A DNA stretch of 6,559 nt from an uncultured Selenomonadales bacterium (GTDB lineage Bacteria; Bacillota; Negativicutes; Selenomonadales; Selenomonadaceae). Under the pieces are notes generated by a model that saw only the letters and a list, made by a program, of their open reading frames with translations, made no database searches and was not told the origin of the DNA. This document shows, piece by piece, positions 1-4,382 of the stretch (within the stretch, counting starts at the first letter, position 1; every line of letters begins with the position of its first letter). The stretch covers positions 1 to 6,559 of the forward strand of contig CAMJAZ010000096.1 in NCBI GenBank assembly GCA_946403735.1. Direction: 5' to 3'. The translations under genes were made by a program, and so were the position numbers.

Positions 1-14
1 AAATTTTTAGCGAT

Positions 15-965
15 TTATTTCAATGCGTCACCGATTTTAGCGTTTGTATCACGAGCCGCCGCAACGCTTTCAGCAAATTTCGCTTTTTCTGCGTCAGAGC
101 ATTTAACTTCGACGATTTTTTCACAGCCATCTTTGCCAAGAATTACAGGTACGCCGATACACAAATCTTTTTCGCCATATTCGCCGTCAAGGTAGACACA
201 GCACGGAATTAATTTTTTAGAATCAAGCGCGATAGCCTCAACCATAGCTGCCGCCGCTGCACCAGGTGCGTACCAAGCAGACGTTCCCAAAAGTTTAGTC
301 AAAGTTGCGCCGCCGACTTTCGTTGATTCAACAGCCTTTGTAATTTGTTCGTCACTCAAAAGTTGCGTTACAGGAATTCCGCGATACGTCGCCAAGCTTA
401 CAAGCGGAACCATAGTTTTATCGTTGTGACCGCCAACAACCATTCCGTCAACGTCAGTGACTGATGCAGAGTAGCCAGCCTCTTTCAATGCTTCAGCCAA
501 GAAATAGCGGAAACGGCTACTATCAAGCATACCACCTTGACCAAGTACGCGATTGCGCGGCAAGCCAGAAGATTTAATCGTCAAATAAGTCATCGTGTCC
601 ATAGGATTGGAAATGATGATTAAAATTGCGTCAGGCGAATATTTCAAAACGCTGGAAACAACTTGATTGACGATTTTAGCGTTAGTACCGATAAGGTCTT
701 CGCGGCTCATACCAGGACGACGCGGAATGCCAGACGTAATTACAACGACTTGTGAGCCTGCCGTTGCTGCGTAGTCATTGGTGACGCCTTTAACCTTCGT
801 GTCAAAGTTCAACATATGCGCAGTTTGCATAATATCCATTGCCTTGCCTTCGGAAAGACCTTCTTTAATGTCGATAAGTACAACTTCACTTGCAAAGCCT
901 TTCGTTGCCAAAACATTAGCCGCCGTTGCTCCGACGTTACCAGCACCAACTACTGTGATTTTCAT
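15..965 (-). CDS. mdh: Malate dehydrogenase, LDH-type, NAD-dependent
   Basis: This cytoplasmic enzyme interconverts malate and oxaloacetate with NAD(H), in the TCA cycle or its reductive branch. The 316-residue product has the family's usual length. Residues 7-12 (GAGNVG) form the Rossmann dinucleotide loop, and Asp32 at the end of the second strand fits NAD rather than NADP preference. The mobile loop PRRPGMSR (81-88) supplies the arginines that read the malate carboxylate and argues for malate over lactate. Asp148 and Arg151 in LDSSRFR and His180 in GGHND are the catalytic and substrate-binding residues. The ATG is preceded by AGGAGGT nine bases upstream (975-981), and the N-terminus MKITVVGAGNVGAT is the standard one. 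Rubredoxin lies 89 bp upstream on the same strand, and I see no convincing separate promoter, so readthrough is likely. No AAAATTTT motif occurs in it, unlike its neighbours. The annotation is secure; physiological direction is not shown. Confidence 0.97.
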   Translation of the reverse strand: MKITVVGAGNVGATAANVLATKGFASEVVLIDIKEGLSEGKAMDIMQTAHMLNFDTKVKGVTNDYAATAGSQVVVITSGIPRRPGMSREDLIGTNAKIVNQVVSSVLKYSPDAILIIISNPMDTMTYLTIKSSGLPRNRVLGQGGMLDSSRFRYFLAEALKEAGYSASVTDVDGMVVGGHNDKTMVPLVSLATYRGIPVTQLLSDEQITKAVESTKVGGATLTKLLGTSAWYAPGAAAAAMVEAIALDSKKLIPCCVYLDGEYGEKDLCIGVPVILGKDGCEKIVEVKCSDAEKAKFAESVAAARDTNAKIGDALK

Positions 966-981
966 AAAAAATTTACCTCCT

Positions 982-1009
982 AATATAGCTTGTAGCTTTT
1001 AGCTTTTAG
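982..1009. repeat. Heptad repeat array 1 (NNNNTAG units), rubredoxin-mdh gap
   Basis: Four consecutive 7-bp units each end in TAG on the plus strand: AATATAG, CTTGTAG, CTTTTAG, CTTTTAG. On the coding strand of the flanking genes they read CTA-N4. The period and CTA core match the arrays at 2425-2483 and 4324-4372, although the variable bases differ. The array lies immediately upstream of the mdh ribosome binding site. The units and period are directly visible; that they belong to the same repeat family as the other two arrays is inferred. Confidence 0.6.
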
Positions 1010-1031
1010 GATTTTTGATAAAGCTGAAAGC
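995..1031. other. Imperfect inverted repeat upstream of mdh
   Basis: GCTTTTAGCTTT (995-1006) can pair with AAAGCTGAAAGC (1020-1031) around a 13-base loop, with one T-G wobble on the plus strand that becomes an A-C mismatch in the minus-strand transcript. It uses part of heptad array 1 as one arm. No run of U follows in either direction, so it does not look like an intrinsic terminator. It could be a processing or stability element between the rubredoxin and mdh reading frames, or an accident of AT-rich sequence. Confidence 0.35.
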
Positions 1032-1054
1032 GTTAATTGCGCATTGAATAAAAT

Positions 1055-1207
1055 TTACTCTTTTTCAAAGCTATCTTTGCCAAGACCGCAGATAGGACAA
1101 ACCCAATCGTCTGGCAAATCCTCAAATTTTGTGCCAGGTTCAATGCCGTTATCGGGATCGCCAGCCTCTTCGTCGTATTCGTAGCCGCAAACGCAAATAT
1201 ATTTCAT
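1055..1207 (-). CDS. Rubredoxin, with unusual C-x-C first iron knuckle
   Basis: Small cytoplasmic one-electron carrier with a single iron bound by four cysteines, typical of anaerobes, where it often donates to rubrerythrins, superoxide reductases or flavoproteins. The 50-residue product has the usual length and the conserved features CGYEYD (7-12), GDPDNGI (16-22), PGT (24-26), FEDLPDDWVCP (28-38) and CGLGKDSFE. The second knuckle, C37-P-I-C40, is normal. The first is C5-V-C7, one residue shorter than the usual C-x2-C. The reading frame is intact, so this is not a frameshift. A longer in-frame start at 1279 exists, but the ATG at 1207 is chosen because it has AGGAGGG six bases upstream (1214-1220) and gives the canonical MKY start; the extension would also run back through the promoter. 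The gene has its own promoter (1245-1272), and mdh follows it. Confidence 0.95.
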   Translation of the reverse strand: MKYICVCGYEYDEEAGDPDNGIEPGTKFEDLPDDWVCPICGLGKDSFEKE

Positions 1208-1244
1208 CGCAAGCCCTCCTAAAAAATATCTTTTACTGAAAGTA

Positions 1245-1272
1245 ATTCTATCACAACTAAAAAATTTTTCAA
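1245..1272 (-). promoter_or_regulatory. Sigma-A-type promoter with extended -10, for rubredoxin
   Basis: On the minus strand, TTGAAA (1267-1272) and TAGAAT (1245-1250) are separated by 16 bases. A TG one base ahead of the -10 (TGaTAGAAT) makes it an extended -10. Each hexamer differs from consensus at one position. The predicted start lies near 1238, leaving a leader of about 30 bases that contains the AGGAGGG site. It is the best minus-strand promoter in the window and probably also serves mdh. Confidence 0.72.
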
Positions 1273-1294
1273 CGCGCAAAAAAAATTTTTTAAA

Positions 1295-1306
1295 TGAAAA
1301 TTTTCA
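1295..1306. other. 12-bp perfect palindrome over the CYTH stop codon
   Basis: TGAAAATTTTCA is a perfect palindrome whose first three bases on the minus strand are the TGA stop of the CYTH gene. More A and T runs follow in the 96-bp gap before rubredoxin. Without G-C pairs or a loop it would not make a stable RNA hairpin, so I do not call a terminator. It is one instance of the AAAATTTT motif frequent in this window. Confidence 0.4.
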
Positions 1307-1756
1307 AGAATTTAACGCCAAATTTGAATTAAAGTAACGCGGGTCGTCCGAAACTTCCTTGTCAATCCAAGCTGGAAACTCTACAACTTCATCTGCCGCC
1401 GTCAATTCAACTTCTGCTAAAATTAAGTCAGTATATTTTCCCGCGAAAACGTCGACTTCCCAAATTTTTCCAGCGTGTTCAATTTTATAGCGGATTTTTT
1501 CCAAGACGTACGGACAAAGTTTTAAAAGTTCCAACGCATCTTCAATCGGTATTTGATATTCAAATTCTTTACGTACAATGCCGACGTTAGCGCTTTTTAT
1601 CGTGAGAAAGCCGCGTTTACCTTTAGTCCGTATTCTTACAGTCCGCGCAGGTTCGACGCATAAATAACCTTGAAAAATTTTTTCGCCGTCAGTTAAAATC
1701 TGCACGGGTAACTTTTCAGTGTCGACTAAAAATTTTCGTTCAATCTCCAATGCCAA
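1304..1756 (-). CDS. CYTH-domain triphosphate tunnel metalloenzyme
   Basis: Members of the CYTH superfamily hold a triphosphate group inside a beta-barrel tunnel with metal ions. Small single-domain bacterial members of this type, such as the Nitrosomonas europaea protein, are known tripolyphosphatases. With a TTG start at 1756 the 150-residue product opens MALEIERKFLV, carrying the signature ExExK at residues 4-8. Further tunnel features include the R-x-R of VRIRTKGKRG, TIKS, EKIRY, WEVDVFAG and AEVEL, and the C-terminal WIDKEVSDDPRYFNSNLA typical of the subgroup. The longer reading frame from 1804 overlaps the upstream gene and adds 16 residues absent from the family. The TTG has AAGGTGG eight bases upstream and lies one base after the cyclo-ligase TAA, implying translational coupling. 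Substrate (tripolyphosphate, thiamine triphosphate or another) cannot be read from sequence; adenylate cyclase activity is less likely. Confidence 0.92.
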   Translation of the reverse strand: MALEIERKFLVDTEKLPVQILTDGEKIFQGYLCVEPARTVRIRTKGKRGFLTIKSANVGIVRKEFEYQIPIEDALELLKLCPYVLEKIRYKIEHAGKIWEVDVFAGKYTDLILAEVELTAADEVVEFPAWIDKEVSDDPRYFNSNLALNS

Positions 1757-1757
1757 A

Positions 1758-2342
1758 TTAAATTCCACCTTCCAAAATTTTCGTAGGAGTGATAACGGCG
1801 TCAACTTTTAAATCGTGCGGCTCGATTGGAACTTTTTCAACAAGTTGGCAATCGTAAGCAAGCGCGATTTTTTTTGCATTGACTGCGCGGGATAAAAATT
1901 TATCGTAGTAGCCGCCGCCTTTACCAAGTCTGCTAAAGTTATCGTCGAAGGCAAGTCCTGGCGTTATCACACAATCAATTTTTTCAGCGTCGATAAATTG
2001 TCTAACGTCACGCTTAACCGTCAAAATTTTGTACGCGCCAACTTCCAATGCGTCAAGACTAGGTAAACATACAGCTTTCATTTCGTGCCCTTCAATGAAT
2101 GGTACAGCTAAAATTTTTCCGTCTTTCAAGGCGATTGAAATAAATTCGTTCAACTGAATTTCTTCTGCCGTCGACAAGTACGCCATTATCACTGCGGAAT
2201 TTTTATATATGGTTGACGCTAAAAATTTTTCTACAACTACTCGGCTAAACTGTACGCGCTCTTCCTGCGACAAAGTTTTCAACCGTGAATTTATTTCCTG
2301 CCGCAAAATTTTTTTCCGCGCAGAAATATTTTCGTCAGACAT
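1758..2342 (-). CDS. 5-formyltetrahydrofolate cyclo-ligase family protein
   Basis: Converts 5-formyltetrahydrofolate to 5,10-methenyltetrahydrofolate using ATP, returning the storage folate to the one-carbon pool; known elsewhere as ygfA/fau, yqgN or MTHFS. The 194-residue product has normal length. The N-terminal helix ARKKILRQEINSRLKTLS supplies basic residues of the nucleotide site. AYLSTAEEIQLNEFI is the typical middle segment, and PGLAFDDNFSRLGKGGGYYD, with its glycine-rich loop, is the family signature. PHDLKVDAVITPT closes the domain. I chose ATG 2342 (MSDENISARKK). The in-frame ATG at 2399 would add 19 lysine-rich residues from very AT-rich DNA and has no ribosome binding site. The site at 2342 is itself weak (AAAAGG about 12 bases away). 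The CYTH gene follows after one base. Some family members are annotated only as ligase-like, so substrate is inferred. Confidence 0.94.
   Translation of the reverse strand: MSDENISARKKILRQEINSRLKTLSQEERVQFSRVVVEKFLASTIYKNSAVIMAYLSTAEEIQLNEFISIALKDGKILAVPFIEGHEMKAVCLPSLDALEVGAYKILTVKRDVRQFIDAEKIDCVITPGLAFDDNFSRLGKGGGYYDKFLSRAVNAKKIALAYDCQLVEKVPIEPHDLKVDAVITPTKILEGGI
1765..1771 (-). promoter_or_regulatory. Ribosome binding site deciding the TTG start of the CYTH gene
   Basis: AAGGTGG on the minus strand lies eight bases upstream of TTG 1756, inside the last codons of the cyclo-ligase gene (within GAA GGT GGA). It favours the TTG over any upstream start, together with the family-matching N-terminus. 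Confidence 0.65.
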
Positions 2343-2424
2343 TTTAAGTTCACGCCTTTTAATTAAATTTTTAAATTTAAACGAAAAATTCTTTAACATT
2401 TCATAAGATTTAAAGTATAATATT

Positions 2425-2483
2425 TAGTCAGTAGGGGGTAGGAGATCCTACTACCTACTACCTAATAAGTAGTCAGTAGTTAG
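2425..2483. repeat. Heptad repeat array 2 with inverted core
   Basis: The gap between TIGR04076 and the cyclo-ligase holds TAG-led 7-bp units on the plus strand: TAGTCAG, TAGGGGG, TAGGAGA, then an inverted block rich in CTACTAC and CCTACTA, then TAGTCAG and TAGTTAG. The 10-mer TAGTCAGTAG occurs twice (2425-2434 and 2470-2479), and its reverse complement occurs once in array 3 (4324-4333). The right end runs into the TAA stop of the TIGR04076 gene. Confidence 0.8.
2431..2458. other. Inverted repeat inside array 2, possible RNA hairpin
   Basis: GTAGGGGGTAGGA (2431-2443) and TCCTACTACCTAC (2446-2458) are nearly complementary, with one mismatch and one G-T pair, and the innermost bases must open to form a loop. 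It lies just after the TIGR04076 stop codon in the direction of transcription and could block exonucleases or weakly terminate. The following bases are TGACTAAATATT rather than a U run, so a classical intrinsic terminator is not supported. Confidence 0.5.
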
Positions 2484-2797
2484 TTGTCAACATCTTCGTC
2501 AAGCGTTTCAATAAGAAAACTTACTGGGCGAAAACCGTCATTGCAAGAAATCATTGCGGACTTTTTATTTTTCATCCAGCCTTCGTAAAAATCCTCCGCG
2601 CCGTGCGAAAGTCCAAGTACGAATGGCGACATACTTTCCCATGCACTTTCACAAAAATTTTCGGGACGTTTCCAGCCGTCAGCAATGAATACCGCGCCTT
2701 CGACCATATTGCAAGCATTTGCAATAGGATTTTCATAGCGGTCAATCAAATCTTGATGACAAACTTTTTTCATCACGGTGATTTTTATTTTCTTCAA
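2480..2797 (-). CDS. TIGR04076 family protein, function unknown
   Basis: Small soluble protein of 105 residues that I recognise as the TIGR04076 family. Recognisable features are the KKIKITVMKK start, a cysteine near residue 29, EGAVFIADGWKRPENFC (33-49) with tryptophan and cysteine, the middle segment AWESMSPFVLGL, and the C-terminal SCNDGFRPVSFLIE with Cys85. Four cysteines (13, 29, 49, 85) could bind a metal or respond to redox state, but no function is known to me. The start is TTG at 2797: GAGGAGG lies seven bases upstream (2805-2811), and only this start restores the family's N-terminal strand; the first ATG (2773) would remove eight conserved residues. An acidic tail (LDEDVDN) is probably lineage-specific. 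The gene diverges from the glycosylase gene and appears to have its own extended -10 promoter. Confidence 0.88.
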   Translation of the reverse strand: MKKIKITVMKKVCHQDLIDRYENPIANACNMVEGAVFIADGWKRPENFCESAWESMSPFVLGLSHGAEDFYEGWMKNKKSAMISCNDGFRPVSFLIETLDEDVDN

Positions 2798-2804
2798 AAA
2801 AATT

Positions 2805-2811
2805 CCTCCTC
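2805..2811 (-). promoter_or_regulatory. Strong ribosome binding site deciding the TTG start of the TIGR04076 gene
   Basis: GAGGAGG on the minus strand, seven bases upstream of TTG 2797. It is 31 bases from the first ATG in frame, which is too far to serve it, so it fixes the non-ATG start. Confidence 0.85.
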
Positions 2812-2823
2812 AAATTTTCTGTA

Positions 2824-2832
2824 ATTTTAACA
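2824..2832 (-). promoter_or_regulatory. Extended -10 promoter element for the TIGR04076 gene
   Basis: Minus-strand TGTTAAAAT is a TGn extended -10 with a hexamer one mismatch from consensus. I see no good -35 at 16-18 bases. The predicted transcript start near 2817 leaves a leader of about 20 bases that just accommodates the GAGGAGG site. The element physically overlaps the -35 of the opposite promoter. Confidence 0.5.
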
Positions 2833-2854
2833 TAAAAAATCTTTGTGGTATAAT
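2827..2854 (+). promoter_or_regulatory. Strong sigma-A-type promoter for the glycosylase-htpX-AAA operon
   Basis: TTAACA (2827-2832), a 16-base spacer and a perfect TATAAT (2849-2854) preceded by TGg form an extended -10 promoter. Only six bases separate TATAAT from ATG 2861, so the transcript should begin at or within a base or two of the start codon. It is the best promoter in the window and the only one seen ahead of the plus-strand gene cluster. Confidence 0.82.
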
Positions 2855-2860
2855 CGCAAA

Positions 2861-3454
2861 ATGAAATTGGATAGAAATTTTTATTTACAATCTGGCGTGG
2901 AAGTTGCCCGCGCTTTAATCGGCAAAAAAATTTTCCACAATTCGCCTGAAGGTCTAACTAGTGGAATTATCGTTGAGACGGAAGCTTATATGGGTTCACT
3001 TGACGCCGCCGCGCATTCTTACAAAGGCTTAACTGCGCGGACGAAAATTCAGTACGGCTTAGGCGGTTTTGCTTACGTCTACATGATTTACGGAATGTAC
3101 TTTTGCATGAATGTTGTTGCTAACGCTGAAAATATTCCTGACGCCGTTTTAATTCGCGCCTTGCAACCGACGGACGGAATAAATTTAATGCGTAAACGTC
3201 GTGGCAAAAATAATCTGCGTGATTTATGTTCTGGACCTGGCAAATTGGCGCAGGCTATGGGCATTGATAAAAATCATTACGGCGTAGATTTATGCGGCGA
3301 CGAAATTTTTATTGAGACGACAAATATTTTGCCTGACGTTACAGCGACGAAACGAATTAACGTTGAGTACGCTGGCGACGCGGCAAATTATTTATGGCGC
3401 TACATTATGACTGGTAGCGAATTTTTATCTGTTAAAGAGAAAGGGAAGTGTTAA
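2861..3454 (+). CDS. 3-methyladenine DNA glycosylase, AAG/MPG family
   Basis: Base-excision repair enzyme that flips out and removes alkylated purines (3-methyladenine, hypoxanthine and others), leaving an abasic site. The 197-residue product matches the compact bacterial form of the family. IVETEAYMG (37-45) contains the presumed catalytic Glu41 and Tyr43, and DAAAHSYKG (48-56) the active-site His52. YVYMIYGMYFCMNV (72-85) supplies the stacking tyrosines and Asn84. LIRALQP (97-103) and CSGPGKLAQAMGI (123-135) are further signatures. WRYIMTGSEFLS is the usual C-terminal strand. I chose ATG 2861: an in-frame TTG at 2843 lies inside the promoter and would make the -10 box coding. No ribosome binding site precedes the ATG, consistent with a leaderless transcript. 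htpX starts one base after the stop, so the genes are coupled. Known members have no conserved iron or zinc requirement, and none is suggested here. Confidence 0.95.
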   Translation: MKLDRNFYLQSGVEVARALIGKKIFHNSPEGLTSGIIVETEAYMGSLDAAAHSYKGLTARTKIQYGLGGFAYVYMIYGMYFCMNVVANAENIPDAVLIRALQPTDGINLMRKRRGKNNLRDLCSGPGKLAQAMGIDKNHYGVDLCGDEIFIETTNILPDVTATKRINVEYAGDAANYLWRYIMTGSEFLSVKEKGKC

Positions 3455-3455
3455 T

Positions 3456-4316
3456 ATGAATATTTTTAAGACAGCTATTTTAATGGCGCTGATGATGGGG
3501 ATAATGGTTGCCGTTGGGCAATTAGTCGGCGGAAGTACTGGCGCGTTTGTAATGCTGATAATTTCGCTCGGTATAAATTTTTTCAGTTACTGGTACAGCG
3601 ACACAATGGTTTTGAAAATGTATGACGCTCATGAAATTTCCGAAAGTGAAGCGCCGCAACTTTATAATCTCGTGGCTAAACTTGCAAATAAAGCTGAACT
3701 GCCAATGCCGCGAGTCTATGTGATTGAAAGTAACGTTCCAAATGCCTTTGCTACTGGCAGAAATCCTGAACACGCCGTCGTTGCCGTCACAACTGGAATT
3801 ATGCAGGCGCTCGACTACAACGAACTTTCTGGCGTACTTGGTCATGAATTGGCGCACGTCAAGCACCGCGATATTTTAATTGGCACAATCGCCGCCGCTA
3901 TGGCTGGCGTTATCTCAATGATTGGCAGTATTGTTCAATGGGGCGCGATTTTCGGTAGCCGTGATGACGATGATAACGGCGGACTTATTGGAACTCTTGC
4001 CGCGATAATCATTGCACCGCTTGCCGCGTCAATCATTCAAATGGCAATTTCACGTTCCCGCGAATACGACGCTGATAAAACTGGTGGCGAAATTTGCGGA
4101 AATCCTTTGTACCTTGCCAGCGCACTTGAAAAAATTGAAAGGTTCACGATGAATTCAGCGCCAATCGCAAATGCTAGCGAATCAACTGCCCATATGTTCA
4201 TTATCAATCCTTTCGACGGTACGAAAAAATTTTTGAAGGGTTTATTCTCTACGCATCCCGACACAGAGGACAGAATTGCTCGCCTTCGCCAACAAGCCGC
4301 TTTGATTAATGCGTAA
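3456..4316 (+). CDS. htpX: Membrane zinc metalloprotease HtpX (M48 family)
   Basis: Inner-membrane protease that degrades damaged or misassembled membrane proteins, in many bacteria alongside FtsH. The product has 286 residues, the normal size. Hydrophobic segments at about 6-22 and 26-47 form an N-terminal hairpin, and two more lie at about 140-163 and 178-198, after the active-site helix. The zinc site is HELAH at 130-134, with Glu203 in SREYDADKTG as third ligand. NAFATG (96-101) and STHPDTEDRIARL (265-277) are family signatures. An aspartate run (RDDDDNGG) sits in the loop between the third and fourth segments. ATG 3456 follows the glycosylase TAA by one base, with a modest AGGGAAG site upstream inside that gene. 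Coupling to a DNA-repair gene and to an AAA+ ATPase suggests a shared stress role, which is inference; no heat-shock operator (CIRCE-like inverted repeat) is visible. Confidence 0.97.
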   Translation: MNIFKTAILMALMMGIMVAVGQLVGGSTGAFVMLIISLGINFFSYWYSDTMVLKMYDAHEISESEAPQLYNLVAKLANKAELPMPRVYVIESNVPNAFATGRNPEHAVVAVTTGIMQALDYNELSGVLGHELAHVKHRDILIGTIAAAMAGVISMIGSIVQWGAIFGSRDDDDNGGLIGTLAAIIIAPLAASIIQMAISRSREYDADKTGGEICGNPLYLASALEKIERFTMNSAPIANASESTAHMFIINPFDGTKKFLKGLFSTHPDTEDRIARLRQQAALINA

Positions 4317-4323
4317 TGTTAAA

Positions 4324-4372
4324 CTACTGACTAAAACCTACTCACTACTCACTACTAACTACTCACTAAAAA
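4324..4372. repeat. Heptad repeat array 3 (CTANNNN x 7), htpX-AAA gap
   Basis: Seven uninterrupted units on the plus strand are CTACTGA, CTAAAAC, CTACTCA, CTACTCA, CTACTAA, CTACTCA and CTAAAAA. Every unit begins CTA with exact 7-bp phase. The array starts 7 bases after the htpX stop and fills most of the 66-bp gap before the AAA gene. It shares the 10-mer CTACTGACTA with array 2 in inverse orientation. No hairpin can form because one strand is almost free of G, so it is unlikely to act as a terminator. Confidence 0.9.
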
Positions 4373-4382
4373 CGGTGATTGT

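Noticed and set aside
1208..1279. N-terminal extension of rubredoxin from an upstream start.
   Set aside because: It would translate through the -35/-10 promoter and the AGGAGGG site; the canonical rubredoxin N-terminus begins at 1207.
1280..1306. Intrinsic terminator after the CYTH gene (A and T runs, TGAAAATTTTCA).
   Set aside because: The inverted repeat is only A-T with no loop and no G-C stem, so it would not form a stable terminator hairpin.
2343..2399. N-terminal extension of the cyclo-ligase from ATG 2399.
   Set aside because: The 19 extra residues come from very AT-rich DNA, lack family similarity, and the ATG has no ribosome binding site.
2414..2421. TATACT on the minus strand and TATAAT on the plus strand at the same place, as promoters for the cyclo-ligase or an unseen plus-strand transcript.
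   Set aside because: No -35 at 16-18 bases on the minus strand (CCTACC falls there), and no plus-strand gene lies downstream for over 400 bases. Too weak to list.
2425..2483. CRISPR array or CRISPR-like repeat.
   Set aside because: Units are 7 bp with no spacers of regular length and no cas genes nearby.
3522..3866. 114-codon minus-strand open frame inside htpX.
   Set aside because: Antisense shadow of a well-supported gene; the translation has no recognisable features and no ribosome binding site was evident.
4317..4382. Terminator or fresh promoter between htpX and the AAA+ gene.
   Set aside because: The gap is mostly heptad repeats with almost no G on one strand, so no hairpin; no -10/-35 pair was found. 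Cotranscription is the simpler reading.
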